A stretch of DNA of 64,000 bases from Aquanectria penicillioides (taxonomy: Eukaryota > Ascomycota > Sordariomycetes > Hypocreales > Nectriaceae): positions 7,628,210 through 7,692,209 of the forward strand of contig PYIU01000001.1 in the NCBI GenBank assembly GCA_003415625.1, given 5' to 3'. The notes beneath the pieces were generated by a model, which made no database searches, was not told the DNA's origin, and saw only the letters and a program-made list of their open reading frames with translations. Positions 48,066 to 60,539 of the stretch are shown here, in pieces. Both the position numbers and the translations under genes were made by a program. Numbering within the stretch: the first letter of the stretch is position 1; each line of letters opens with the position of its first letter.

Positions 48066-49784
48066 TGTCGCACGAGTTGGTAAAAGTGGTTAGAAGTTGT
48101 TGTGCGAGTGTTGCTGTGTGAGAGCGAAAGGCGCGTTGTTGCTTATTGCTTGGTAGATGTGTGAGGGTTGGATGATGGAGAAGAAGAGTTTGGCAAGAAG
48201 CCGTGTGGAAGTGCTCGATTTATGCCAGTGGGCTTTTCTCATGCGTCTTGAACTCAGTGAGTAATAACAAGTCTGTTCTCTCTGAAGGTTTGCATGTTCC
48301 ATTGATAAAATGAACAGTTTCAAGCAAGATGGAAATCCACTGCCGAAGTCAAAGAAGAACAAGCGGGATACAACCTTGTGCTGCGCATTGTCCTCTGGCA
48401 CAGGACCCGACATTCAATAACAAAACTAAACTATTATTACATTGTTCCACATCTCAGCCTTAATTGCCGAATAAATCACCAATGTTCGCGAATTTCGTTG
48501 TTCTGTGGTCGCATTTTTATTTCAGAACATCGCACTCATACAACGTTTGTCTTGAACTCCACAATAGGTCTCGTGAAGAAGGACATCACCATTGTTTAGC
48601 AATCTATGCTGGGCGTTTGATGTTCACTAGAGTGGAGCAAAAGAAGCAAGACTTGACTTCACGAAGAGATACAAATTATGTTCAGCGTGGATACTTCATA
48701 ATGGCTTCGAACGGGGCATTGCTAGGACCCTTCTTCCAAGAGCCCCCATCTTAAGCTGGTTATCTCAATCCATACTTCTAGTGGCTCTATATTCACCACG
48801 TAGCATGCCCTGTTCAGCTGGGATGCAATTTGCATAACGACAACACCCACTGAATACCACCATAGTTCAAATTGCGATGATGAATAGTACTGAAATATTG
48901 ATATTCGAGTTGGCAACCATCTTAGAGCATAGCAGCAGTTTGGCTCCTAGACTGAAAAGAATAAATAAAAAAGGTAAGGTCTTCTCTATTCTGGAGTTTA
49001 TGGGAATTTGCGACTAGAGCCACAATAATGCTCCAGAAAATGCCTAACTTTGTACAAGATTGCCAAGAATGAGGTCTTTCAAAGTACCAGTATACATGAG
49101 GAGACGACCGGGTCCCGATAGTACGTGGCTTGCTCTGAGTGGTGGTCTGATTTGCGCATCAGCAACAACGCATGCCACGCAAACGGAGTCGAGGAACGTC
49201 CGTCAGGGTTTCCATCCAATGGATGTGGAGAGAACGATTATAAGTTAGCTCCGCTTTAACTAAAAGAGTTGCAATGCTACAGATGGGTGATTTTAAATGG
49301 AGTTTGGTCAGTCACAAATATCGGTGCTTCGTCACCGGGTCCTATGCCTGTTTTATTGGGGTTTAGATTGCCTATTGGACATGCATCTGTTAACTTATGA
49401 GCCCGGCGGATAATAAGGCCCGAACAGGCATAACCTTGATGCAGCATTTTCAGGCATCTTTGGGACATCGTCCACATTTGCACGGCGGGTGTTGAAAGGC
49501 AAAGTTGCATCACGATTTTCTCCCAAGTTCTTCTCGTAAATGAGGGTAAAATCATTCTATGGTACTTCTCTAAGGCTTACTGTGATATTTTCTCCATGGA
49601 TGAGTCAGATTCCGTAAACAGATAACGAGGTATCAGGTTAGTTTCCGGTCGCGTGAGCGTTTCCACTTTGCAGCTGATCGTCTTACTTGCTTAAACCGGC
49701 TCAGCCCCACGCCAAGACACCGTTGCTTATCCACGAGAATCACCTCCATGTTTTGCAAAGCAAGTGATATGTGTTAGGCTGATC
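48066..49784. other. Gene-free stretch
   Basis: The first 350 bases next to 48066 form the likely promoter and leader of the small Cys-rich gene (CT-rich in gene sense). From 48.4 to 49.7 kb only short frames occur, with no motif, RNA or repeat. Confidence 0.45.
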
Positions 49785-51260
49785 ATGGCGTCTAAAACGG
49801 TTCATCCTCTTCAGAAACTGCCGTTGCACATCGTCGCGAGAATCCTCGCGCGATTAGATACAATACGACAGCTAGGCGACGCGATACTAAGTCACCGAAT
49901 CTTTTACGTCGCGCTTGTTGACAATACCCACTCAATAGCCAGCAGCATTTTGAGAAATCAGATCTCGACCAGTATCCTCCCTTTTGCCGTTGCGGTTCTT
50001 GAATCGACTCAAATTAACACCGGAAATCATGATGCCATCCGAGGCATTCTTGACAGGATGGAATCAGCGCTCTCGAAGTCTCAAGATGACCCGATGCGCC
50101 TTTCTCATCTTTCACTGAGTGACTGCGCCTTTTTGAGCCAGTATCACACAGCTGTTACGTCGCTCAGCCAGAACTTCGCTAATGAAGCGCTCCCGCTTCT
50201 CTTCGGCAAGTTAGGACTAGCTCGCTCATCGCATGTGTCACCGGAAGAAGGTTTTTGGCTCAGCAGAGGTTTCTTCCGGTACCAACTGATGTGCAATTTG
50301 TTTTGTTCTGCCGACGATAAAACAGACCCATTTCCTAGTGAGGAACTGAGTGAACGCTTTTTCTTTGCGTTCTCTCCGTGGACAAACGAGCAACTAGTAT
50401 GTGTATATGCTTATTTAGAGAGAAAGGTCTCTGAAGGTAGGTACTTTATGCTCGTCTATCAAAGGACATCATCTAAAAGTGGTTAGCATTTGATGACCTT
50501 GCTGCGCATGATGTTGAATGGGGCAAAAACCCAGTGAATTGGCATGAGCCAGCACACGATTCTTTACGCATCCAATGGTTTGTAAGTCTCGCTGCATATT
50601 TTGCTAAAATCAATCGACCTTGATCTAATTACTATTTAAAAGATTCGGCAAGGACTACCATTTCTGAGTTCTGTTGCCCGTTCGAAAACATATGAGGAGC
50701 GAGCTGCCCTGCTCCAGCTAGATAGGTTCAACGCCACGAATCATCATCATGACCCCTATCAGCACCTTCTCTTCATGATGTCCGAAGCTAAACTCCTGGA
50801 ACCTCTGGATTTGGGTGATCATTTTGTACCACTAGGCTCTTACACTACAAAGCAGCTTTCTCAGCTTGTCCAACCCTTGGACAGCGAACGTGACTCTACA
50901 AGTTCAAGTCCCTTTCGCGCATGGCTGGGTGCTCACTTCAGCGGCGCCTTTTTCTTCAGCATGCTAAATGGCATTGATAGAAACTTGTGGGACTGTGGAT
51001 ATGCATTATGGGACTATATGGACATGTCGCAATCATCCTTGCGGGATAAGTATGACGAAATGAAATACCAGGCCCATTTTTTCAAGAGACTCCGATATCA
51101 ATGGGTAGAGCATGAAGTGGAACGATCTCAAAAACAAAGAACTGATATTTTCCTCGCCGGTGGCCGCGGCTATTGGCCTCAAAACGGCCTTGACTTTAGT
51201 GGCATATCGGGTTTGAGCGAAAAGCAGAAACAAGAGCTGATGGTCAAATGGCAATCATGA
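49785..51260 (+). CDS. F-box-like fungal protein of unknown function
   Basis: Three exons join in phase: 49785-50436, 50487-50581 and 50643-51260 (introns GTAGGT...TAG of 50 nt and GTAAGT...AAG of 61 nt), giving 454 residues. The N-terminus, LQKLPLHIVARILARLDTI followed by LGDAILSHRIFY, has the LP...I..IL..L pattern of an F-box, which binds Skp1 in SCF ubiquitin ligases. The rest is a helical region with aromatic-rich stretches (WLSRGFFRYQLMCNLF, FFFAFSPWTNEQL, WDCGYALWDYMDM) found in many uncharacterised fungal proteins; no WD or LRR repeats are seen. An F-box role is an inference from about 45 residues. The ATG at 49785 is preferred because the residues before it in frame look non-coding. 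Confidence 0.72.
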
Positions 51261-52007
51261 GTCGGGAATTTCAATCGATACGAAATACTTCTCACGTTTA
51301 TGCTTCCATCCTTGATCAATTTCACACCAATTGAAACTGACCGCTTCATGGGCTTGTCTTTGTCGATTTGGTCAATTGGACGAGGTGAACCTAATGATTA
51401 TTGAGGGCAGAAACTGCCCTGACCGTCACATATCATGAAATGGGCATCGGCCCTAAGGTGGAGAAGTACGAAATCATCTTGGTCGCGGCTTAGCGGAAGC
51501 CCAGGTTTGCCGGTGTTTTCGGTGACAGTAATCTTGGAACTTGGCTTGCGCCTTGATAGGGCATTTGGTTGCAAATTTGCAAGACAACTGTGTATGTAAT
51601 GGATTGGCTGTTGGTTAAAAAGAAAACCCGAGAGACTGTCTTATTTTCGATGAAATACTTTGTTTTGTTCTGTGCTTAGCATACATGTGTTGTCAGTGGG
51701 CAGGTTGACCGACGCCACTTATCTCAACCAGGTCCAAAGGAATGGGACCGAGTCACACAAGGGCGGCGCTAGTTCCGGTCGACGACAACGCCTTTGACAA
51801 GTTTCCTTCTGGCTCAGTATTGACTACGGAGTAAAAGGCAATGAGACGAGCCCTCTAAGTATGAATTCAGCCTGTTGCTCATTTTGGTGGAGTAAATTTG
51901 GAATTTCCTCAGGTCGACTCTCATTCCAACTTCACGATTTCAACATTAGCATCCCGACTCTAAACCGTATCCCTCGTTAGATCGTTAGAAAACTCTCAAA
52001 CAGTGCT
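51261..52007. other. Gene-free stretch upstream of the small secreted protein gene
   Basis: About 750 bases. The last 100 bases before 52008 are leader-like (TCACGATTTCAACATTAGC and similar). Nothing else is seen. Confidence 0.4.
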
Positions 52008-52344
52008 ATGAAGTTCAACCTTGGGACAGGCCTCCTCGCATGCGTTGCGACCGCCAGTAAGTCCTTAGGTTTGCCGCATTCTCTTACGAAATGATATCAA
52101 TAGTGCTGTTGATAAAGACGTTGAAGCCAAATGTCGTTGGCGCCAATGCATCGATGGATTCCGAAATACCCCTACAAATCGCTGCGAGGAGATCTGCCCT
52201 AGTTATAGATGGACTACCTATAGCGTCGTCGCTCCCAGTAGATGGGGTTGTCGCCTGGACGTCGAAGAGGACATCGAGTTCGCTGAGAGGCTCAAGACGT
52301 GCCGTAATCAATGGCAGGCATCCAGATTACTAGATCTCTGTTGA
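52008..52344 (+). CDS. Small secreted cysteine-rich protein (effector candidate)
   Basis: Exon 1 (52008-52056) encodes the signal peptide MKFNLGTGLLACVATA and stops at a GTAAGT donor. Joining to the acceptor TAAAG at 52117 puts exon 2 (52118-52344) in phase and gives 91 residues. The mature part has seven cysteines (22, 27, 39, 43, 61, 78, 91) in the order C-x4-C-x11-C-x3-C-x17-C-x16-C-x12-C, with motifs KCRWRQC, NRCEEICPSYRWTTYSV and PSRWGC. Secretion, small size and many cysteines are the usual marks of fungal effector-like proteins; I recognise no named family. Using the nearer acceptor (AATAG, 52103) would shift the frame into a Cys-free sequence, so the farther site is preferred. An odd number of cysteines leaves one unpaired, or another exon may be missing. 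Confidence 0.6.
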
Positions 52345-53316
52345 ATGTTAGGGAATTACTATTGATACAAGGAGTTGATGCCAAACCAGTGATGGTGGCT
52401 GAGATTAAGGGTTGTGCACCATTCCTGATAACAGGGTCTCTAAATAGCACACCGATTGTAACACATACTTCCCCGCACACAACCCGAGTCTGAGGGGTTC
52501 CTGCTACGTCAAGTTTATTTTACATGGGGTTTAATTCTAATTTAACTTCAATTGGTTTCATTTCTGCGTTCTCAGTGATCTCAAACACGTCGGGAAAGAC
52601 AGGAACAAGCCCAGTAAGCGCTGTACCTGAGCTAGCCTTTCAATCAGTCCAAACGCGTGTATGAATCAGCGAGAGCGGGCGGTCCCAATGGAAGGTCCCT
52701 CTAATGAGTGAGGCTTCTTGCAAGGATCTGATCCTCGGGCTCGGAATAGGGTTCGAGGTGCTGATCTCCACGCTCTAACCGCCGTGGCTGAAACATGGCG
52801 CGGGGCAGTGTTTTGAAGGAGGATTGACCCCATGCCAACAACACAGCCGACACATTACTTTTGACGCTCCCTCATTGTGTCCTTTGAGTGCGTCTTCCTT
52901 TATTTCGCGGGATAGCATAGATAGAATCTTGACTCAGATTGCTATGTTGGCGCTGACAAACCTGACACAGAAGAGCAAATGCACAATCAACAATTCTCCC
53001 TGGCTCTAGGCCTCCCCAAACCTACCTAAATTTGGAATTTAGTGCCTATTGCTGCACTGAAATCCTTCAGGCGTAGTGGTGGGCACCCCAGCGCCCATAT
53101 TTTCTAGGCTGAAGAGCAAAACAAAATGCTCCGGGATTGCTATATTTAGCTTGTGAAACGCTAGAGCGGCTGATCACTCGAGAAAATTTACTTGCTGTCA
53201 TAATTTTCGTCAAGGCGTTGGTGCTCCCAACCTCGACCTACGTTGAAACCGTTCATCCGCAGAAGTCGGCTCTGTGATTCCACGGCGCCCTCTAAGGGGT
53301 GAATCCAGGGCCCGAA
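52345..53316. other. Gene-free stretch
   Basis: About 970 bases between the small secreted protein gene and the DUF6536 gene. Short frames only; nothing recognisable. Confidence 0.45.
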
Positions 53317-55670
53317 ATGGTTCTATTGCCCAGCTTATTCAGAGGCCGCTCACGAGGGCACGATTCACAGCATGAAGTTGAACTCCTTGAGAGGCGAAGT
53401 GGTGACGCGAAGTCGCCGGACTCGCCTACCATCGAATCCAGAAGCCGCTTGACCGCCTGGAGATTCGGTGCGATTTTGTTTTCCGCCGGGGCACTCATCT
53501 CTCTCATCGCCAACATCGCCATTGCTGTTTCAATCACAAAGTTGACGAGTTTTAAAGACGGGATCGGAGAACTCTGGACCGGTGACTGTACCAAAGCCGC
53601 GTCGCAGAACACTTGGATCCATTTGGGAGTAAATGCAATCAGCGCCTTGTTGCTGGCAGGGAGCAACTACTGCATGCAATGCTTGAGCGCCCCGACAAGA
53701 CAGGACGTGCAGAGGGCACATTTCAAGGGAATTTGGTTGGACATTGGAGTTCCAAGCATTCGAAATCTAACGAACATTGCCAGGTACAAACTGGCGCTTT
53801 GGGTGCTTCTATGTGCATCCTCGGTTCCTCTCCATCTTCTGTGAGTGAAGTGGAACTTACCAACCTTTTCTCTTGGGTTTCCCTTTGCATGAGAAAGACA
53901 AATACTAATTTGAAAAAGATACAATTCCGCATTTTATTTATCTCTTGTAACCAACGATTATTTCGTTTATGTTGTGTCACAAGATTTCTGGACTAGCAAC
54001 GGCACAATCCCGAGCTCGTGGATGGCTGGTGAGGATCGCCGTCTCCCCTCCAACGTGACGGACCACCTCTACCAGATCCGACATATTCGACAAAACGGCA
54101 CTACCGCGGAGCCAAATGTATTTGGTACCTTGGGCGCTTTTGAGGTCCTTGAAAATAAGGATTGTATGAAAGCATACGCCACTGACTTTCTGACGGAGCG
54201 GCGAACCTTAGTAATTACATCAAACAAAACAAAGGAAGACCCACTGCTTCACGTTGAGTTGTACGACGCATCCGAAGCTATTGGGGTCATCAGCAGCTAT
54301 TACGAGCCGTATGAATGGTAAGAAGCTTGTGGAAATAGACGAACGGTTATCCTTTTGCTCACACGAAATAGGATGTGCACTGGCAACGCGAATAAAGGCA
54401 CAGGAAACTGCTATCAATATCTCGATGAACTAGCCGCCAAATCTGCCCAGTGGGCGCCGTGGAACTTCCAGTCCGAATATTGCTATAGCGAAAAGGTCCT
54501 ACAGACTTGCTCTCTAAACGCAAACTTGTCAATCGTCATTGTAATTGCTATATGCAACTTGATCAAGATGGGCGTTATGATTTTCGTCACCTTTGGCCTT
54601 AAACATCGGCCGCTCATTACACTAGGCGACGCCATCGAATCTTTCCTCATTTCCCCGGATCCGACGACAATGAACCTCTGCATGATGTCGAAGAAGGATG
54701 TAACGCGTATTAAGACCCCGTCACAACCATTTATTTGCGCCATCCCGGCACCCATGCTGGCCCAAGAGAAGCGAATACGATGGACTCAAGTAGCGAGCTC
54801 GCGAAGATGGGCTTTCTCCATGACCGTATCCGCTCTTTCCCTCATTACTGTCGGGTTCTATTGTCTAGAGGAATTATTTTGATGAACTCCCGAAGCACGG
54901 TGAAGCCCTTTTCGATTGGGTTCGGAAAGGTTCATGGTGCCGCCATCATCACAGGAGTAAAGGCAGAATGGGCCCCGAGCGCGTATGATGAGCCGAAAGC
55001 AAAAATTATAGTTGCCGCGGTGATTGCCAATTTGCCCCAAGTCATCTACTCCATCATCTACTTCTCCCTGAACGGAATCCTAACCACGATTTACCTCACC
55101 AAAGAGTGGACAAACTTTTCAGAGCACCGCAAGTCGCTTCGTGTCTCGTTCCCTTGTGGCGAACAAAGAAGCACATACTTCCTACAGCTACCATATCGAA
55201 TCGCCATTCCTTTGACCATTTCATCCGGAGTCCTCCACTGGCTCATGTCACAGAGCATTTTTCTCGCAGTCGTCGCCGGATACGACCAGTGGGGCAAGAT
55301 GAGATCCCGGGTCCAAATTGCCACTTGTGGATACTCTCCCTTAGCTATCGTCCTGGTCATTGTGTTTGGTTTCATCATGTGCTTTAGTATTTGCGGGTTC
55401 AGATTCACCCATCTCAAGACGGTTATGCCGCTGGCCGGTAGTTGCAGCGCCGCCATCTCAGCAGCTTGCCATGACCTAAGCGGCGACTTGAATACATATC
55501 AGAAGCCTATAAAGTGGGGATCGGTGACACCCGAATCTATTATTGAGCAAGGGAATATAGGGCATTGTTGTTTCACGAGTATGGATGTTGAACTCCCAGT
55601 GATTGGGCGGCCCTATGCTGGCGAACATATGAGCATTGCTGGACGCAAGTTTGACGAATTAAACCCCTGA
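53317..55670 (+). CDS. DUF6536 multi-pass membrane protein with one frameshift
   Basis: Exons 53317-53840, 53919-54317 and 54372-55670 join in phase (introns GTGAGT...AAG and GTAAGA...TAG). After a polar N-terminus, TAWRFGAILFSAGALISL starts the first helix; GDCTKAASQNTWIHLGVN, SNYCMQCLSAPTRQDVQ and KGIWLDIGVPSIRNL are strong marks of the fungal DUF6536 family. Later helices include SIVIVIAICNLIKMGVMIF and, near the end, LPYRIAIPLTIS and HWLMSQSIFLA. In exon 3 the frame carrying SLITVGFYCLEELF hits TGA at 54880-54882, and the family continues one base out of frame with SIGFGKVHGAAIITG. No GT-AG intron fits there, so a base is probably missing in the TTTT run. The intact product would be about 740 residues, with unknown function in a membrane. 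It is either a fresh pseudogene or a sequencing error. Confidence 0.82.
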
Positions 55671-55887
55671 CTAGTTTGGAAAAATACAATCTGCGTTCTT
55701 TCCGTAATTAATATAGAATTGGAATACTTCCACTGTTGGTGCGATGGTGTGCGAAGCCAAAATAGCACTATAGTGGTACTACTAAGACGAGGCATGGTGT
55801 TGTTGGGGGCTGCTGGTTGCTCCTCGAGAATTACTTGAGTAAGGAGATCCCAGAATTGTTGGGGAGGTCTTCGACAATCAAGGGCAT

Positions 55888-56094
55888 ATGAAAGATTCTG
55901 AAATTATGGATAAGCCAGACTTCTCTTTGGAAGATGTAATTCCGGGTCTTGATGATGAAGATTGGGAAATATTTGCTTCGTTCATGCACAACTTGATGAA
56001 GATTAACCCCGATGATCGTATATCAGCTATGGACATGCTACGCCACCTGTGGCTACACGCAACTCAAAGTAATTGGTGTGGTAGGACTTGTTGA
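55888..56094 (+). pseudogene. Orphan C-terminal fragment of a protein kinase (SRPK-like)
   Basis: A 68-codon frame includes FSLEDVIPGLDDEDWEIF, FMHNLMKINPDDRISAMDML and RHLWLHA. This is the final part of a kinase C-lobe: the Arg of DDR packs against the catalytic loop and the last hydrophobic helix follows. The GLDDEDWEIF...FMHNLMKINPDDRISA form resembles fungal SRPK-type kinases. No ATP-binding loop, HRD or DFG is seen upstream up to the DUF6536 gene, so the rest is missing. It is a remnant or a misplaced exon, not a working gene. Confidence 0.5.
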
Positions 56095-56386
56095 TTCAAA
56101 CATTCTATTTACCTGTAGATCGCAATCCCTAAGGCGGAGACATATCCAGACCTCGGTTCCGTAACATCCACGATTAACTTTAGGTAGCTGGATAGGTGCG
56201 GCCCATTTCTTTGAGACTACAAGATCTTATGGCTCCGTGGCCTCTATCGTAAGGCCTCTCTTGGAACCCCACAGCGTAATTAGACTAAAGCCGGTTAGGG
56301 CACAGCTGAAGGCGTAATAGAGTCCAGCTTCAACATAGATTGTCTCACCCTATGCTCAATGCAGCAAACAGCTATCACCTCCCTCG

Positions 56387-57925
56387 CTACATGACAAATA
56401 AGAGATCAGTATCTGGTGATAAAGTTAGCAAGGCATCGAGACATCCAGATAAACCAAACTCACCTAGTGGATGACTGCAAGACAGCTGTGGTTTTTGGGT
56501 ATAATTCGCCTCTAGAAGATTTCGAATATTATTAAGAAGTTCAACATAACTCTGATGTGGTTTTGTCTTAAGAGCAGTAATGAAGGCCCATGACATGGCA
56601 CCCGTGGCTCTAGAGTCGATGCTGGTATCAGCACTAAACAATACAATCAGTATGAAATTCTCTCATAATGGGCACTTCTCTCCTTACGATGTTTGGTCAT
56701 CCTTGCTACCGGCCCACATGACCACATCTGCTGGAGAAGTTCGAGTTTCAATCGTTTTCTCATATCCTTTGTTTCCATTGAAAGCCGAAGTTGCAAAGGT
56801 AAGAATACTGTTGGCAATGCCCTCAACATCGTTCCTCATATAGGCAGTGTATGCGCCAAGTAAGCCTTGGCCTGCTTCTTTGGCCAGGTTGGGCTCTTTC
56901 AAAATTCCCTTGGTCGAGTACACATAAGGCAGGTCCATGGCCGTGGCAGAGTGGCAGGAGTCAAAGATTGCAGTCAATCTAACTCCAGCCTGCAGTGGTT
57001 TTACGACTCGCCAGTGGATTTCATCGTCCACGATATGACCTGCTTGCTGATAATCGACGGGGTAGATCACATCATCAAAGCCATCTTCTTCATCACCATC
57101 TAAGTCTTCGGTACGCCCACCGTGTCCTAAGCCTACGTTAGCTATATGACACTGATCTCCATAAATGTTTTGCTTACCCGAGTAATGAAGAAATAGCGAA
57201 TCATTGGGACGTGCATCCTTGACCAGCCACTCAAAAGCTCGAATCATATTGGCCTTAGTTGGAAGTTTAACAGGATTTGATTGATCATCCGTGAGAATAA
57301 CCATATCTTCTCGTTTATAGTTGTAACGCTCGACTAAAAAGTTCGACACTGTCTCCACGTCATTGATGCAACCCTTCAGCTCGCCTTTCTGACCGAAGTA
57401 GTTTATGCCGATAAGCAATGCCTTGCGACGGCCGGTACAGTTGGAGTATTGGAAAGTATAGCCTTGCGGAGCCCCCTGACCAAATTGTTGTGGCACAGTG
57501 GGTGGGGGAGGACCAGCTTGTGTCGAGCGATTCAAGTTTCCGCCTTCTGGCGAGGAAAACTCAGGAGTGTCGAATATTGGAGGTTGAGATGGAGGTCGTG
57601 GTGAATAGTCGAAGTGCCTGACTTCGTTGGGATAGCCGTATGAATCGAGACCGGGCGGTTGAGGCGGAGGCGGAGGCGGAGGATGTGAGTGAAATGGAAG
57701 TTGAGGAGATCCATAGCCATCGAAATGAGGCGATGAAAATGGAGATGGTGGTCCGGGAGGGAAAGCATTTCTGTATTGATCTTGCTGATAGTTGTAAGGA
57801 GCACCACGATAGGCATCTTGAGGAGGAGGAGGCATCTTACGATATCCCTGGTGTTGAGTCGAATAGGGCGGCTGTGGGATCTGATTGCGGGAGCCGTAAT
57901 AGCCTTGACCGGGATAGAAGGCCAT
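56387..57925 (-). CDS. MCA1: Metacaspase (MCA1/CasA type)
   Basis: Four exons (57178-57925, 56688-57126, 56464-56633, 56387-56412) join in phase and give 460 residues. The N-terminal 150 residues are a Pro/Gln/Tyr-rich prodomain ([25 protein letters not shown]), as in fungal type I metacaspases. The caspase-like domain begins [18 protein letters not shown]; splicing intron 1 restores [19 protein letters not shown] with the catalytic His. The catalytic Cys is in [16 protein letters not shown], and the end restores [11 protein letters not shown]. The enzyme cleaves after Arg or Lys, is calcium-activated, and works in protein quality control and stress-linked cell death. Introns are 51, 54 and 51 nt. 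It starts about 1.4 kb from the next gene. Confidence 0.95.
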
Positions 57926-59357
57926 GGTTGGTCACTGGTTCAGTGTAGCTGCAAGTTAACGATTTCAACCTTTTTATCGAAACAAGACCTTTTCTACCAT
58001 GCTTGTTTTTATAAATAAATTATAACATGCCCTAACATGTTGAAAAACACCGTTATTACTATTATATAGATGCGGGAGACAATCAAAACCCAACTTCGCC
58101 AAGCCGCTAGGTCGCCACACCGCGTAAGCCGGGCTTGGGATGCTTGGCCCGGGCCGACGGCATCGTACAGACGGATAAGTCGGCTGCTTCTTGATCGTGC
58201 TTCTCTCATCAGATGCACACCGAGTTTTCAAATTTCCAGTACGATGAAATATTTTAGTCCCAATGCATGGTTCATTGATTTAAGATGTGTTTATGCGACG
58301 TATGATTCTCCCCAACCCCATGGGCTCCACACCGAGTTCATAAAAAGCCCATGATGGTACTACAATACAGCTTGAAATCTCTAAAAACAATGAATATCAC
58401 ATTTCTCTTAGTATTAATTGATCGATAGTCTAAAGAATAACTCAATCGTATCCTCAGCAACAATCTACCCCAAGATTCTCCTCGTCGCTGGTGATGTTGC
58501 ATCACTTCACGCCAAGGCCACCAGAGATGAAGAGAAAAGCAGCCAAGAGCAACAACAAAGCATAGATCCAGCGAGAAATTGCAATTGTAGGCTCCTAGGT
58601 CTGGGCGTGCCACAAGATCGCAATTGCCAACGAGGCCAGTGACGTTATGGTTCTCCATCGGCGAGCCCGTGATGCGGATGGTGGCAAGGGTTCACGGAGT
58701 AAGCGACTGGGACGCCGAACAGCGTCTGGGCAAAAGGCCAACACAGTGCCGCGGGACTTCGTTGTGTGCTCGCTCCATCAGCGGGGCGTGTTCGGCATCC
58801 GGCATCAAGCGCCCAGACCAAAGCCACGTAAGATCTGGAAGCTGATCCATCGGCCCACCCAGAGGTTGATAAATATTCAAATGCCCCAACCACCTTGGGA
58901 GCCACGTCTACCAGCCCCACTAATCAAATGCTCAACAGTGAATCTCAAGGGAAAGGTAAGGCTGTGACAACGGAACCAATGGCGTTGCCATCTCTAAGCC
59001 TCCTTGATCAGGCGCACCGTATTATGAGGGTCGCGGCTCCTTTATACTTCGCGGATAGATCGCTAGGGGCACGGAATGATGATTCGGACAACCCCTCGGC
59101 AGATCTTCCAAAAACCCAATGACCGAAACCAGTGATGGTATAGCAGAATTTCTGCGACCTTGGCGCACTTGGATCAACAAGTCAAACGGCGAATATGTAT
59201 AAATTCACACAAATGCGGATATATTCCGTAACAATAAAACACTAGATAAGCCATTCAACTTGCCATGTGACAAGGCATGGTCCTAGGGAACTTGAAACTG
59301 CTTGGAAATCAGATACTCTGGAGTCAGTCCCCCCATCACAATGGCCCCATTCTCTCC
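57926..59357. other. Intergenic region, no convincing gene
   Basis: About 1.4 kb between metacaspase and the NmrA-like gene. A plus-strand frame at 58647-58967 (106 codons, Arg/Pro-rich) is the longest, but it overlaps frames on the other strand and matches nothing I know. It is not called. Confidence 0.4.
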
Positions 59358-60539
59358 TCACAAAATTTGAGAAAAGTTGGTCTTCTCGCAATATTCTCGG
59401 AACGAGATCATCTTGATGCCAAACTAGATATGCCGAATTAGCAATTTTGTTGCAGATCATGACAGCTGCGTGGGATAATTAATTACCTTTTCCGGCTTGA
59501 CCACAGATGGATCAGTTCCTTGGTATCCAAATTCATGCGAGAAGAGCACATTGTGGCTAAACTCATGGCCAAGACCTCCAGGAAGCAGCTTGCAAAAGTC
59601 GTCGTACGACAGTTCATCGTAGCCGCCATATTTGAGACCCTGAGTTTCGCAGAAGATTCTGAGGTATGATGACCATGACAGGTACTCCCCTGCGGCAAAC
59701 AAATTGACGTTGGGCTCAGCCTCGGCAACCGCTTTAACGCAGGGCCCGAAATCATGCTTGACATCTCCGAACGGAATCCCTTTGTCGCCTGGGCCAATTC
59801 CCTTCATCCGCCAGGTTCCATCAGCCTGCTTTGCGGCTGACAGCAATTTCGCCAACGCTGTAATCACGGATATGGTTATACGAGTTAAAATACCTTCTTT
59901 GGGGTCGTAGGTAGTCCCCACTCCCAAGGCAGGTTCATGTAGATCGGAGCCTGAACCTGTGAGAACTTCCCCTGAAGCTCTGGGAGGCCAAGTGCATATG
60001 AAGCGGCCTCTGCCTTGGAGTCCATGTGGTAAAGCCTGCTATACTTTCCGCCGCTCGACTTGGTCGCATGAGCCATGGAGCTGAATACGTATCTAGAAAC
60101 TCCAGGGACGGTAGCCACGGCATCAGCAATATTTTTGCCCTGCTGGAGCTCGACCTCGTAGCAGTACTGGACAAGATCTTGATCCGGTCGCTTCTTCTTG
60201 GCACTCTCGGGATCTTGGAAAATAGTCCAAAAGTCGGTGACACCAAAGACCACATCAGCGCCGGAAAAGGCTTGCTTCAGGGATTCAACGTCATTGGTAT
60301 CTCCTTTGACTAGTTCAACACCCTTTTTCGTCCACTTTTTTGCGCTGTCGGACATTGGATTGCGAGTCACGCCGCGAACTTTCCAACCAGGCGCTTGAAG
60401 GTATGTATTGGCAACCGAGCCTCCCTAAAGGGACCCGAGAATATTAGGCGGTGGTGTTGTTCCAATGGCTTACTGTCAACTTCATTGTAGAGCTCACCTG
60501 CACACCGGTTACTCCAAGGACGACGATCAATTTCGACAT
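59358..60539 (-). CDS. NmrA-like NAD(P)-binding protein
   Basis: Four exons (60498-60539, 59894-60424, 59487-59825, 59358-59423) join in phase and give 325 residues. The first junction builds the dinucleotide motif VLGVTGVQGGSV (residues 7-18), followed by RGVTRNP. KGDTNDVESLKQAFSGADVVF and YVFSSMAHATK are typical of the NmrA/HSCARG group of atypical short-chain dehydrogenases, which sense NAD(P) redox state and often lack catalysis. The usual catalytic YxxxK is not evident. The last junction restores FGIKMISFREYCEK, the common end of the family. Exon 1 is only 14 codons, which makes the gene easy to truncate in automated calls. It is transcribed away from the SDR gene at 61419. Confidence 0.9.

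Noticed and set aside
58647..58967. 106-codon Arg/Pro-rich plus-strand frame
   Set aside because: It overlaps equally long frames on the other strand, has no recognised motif and no clear intron or leader signals.
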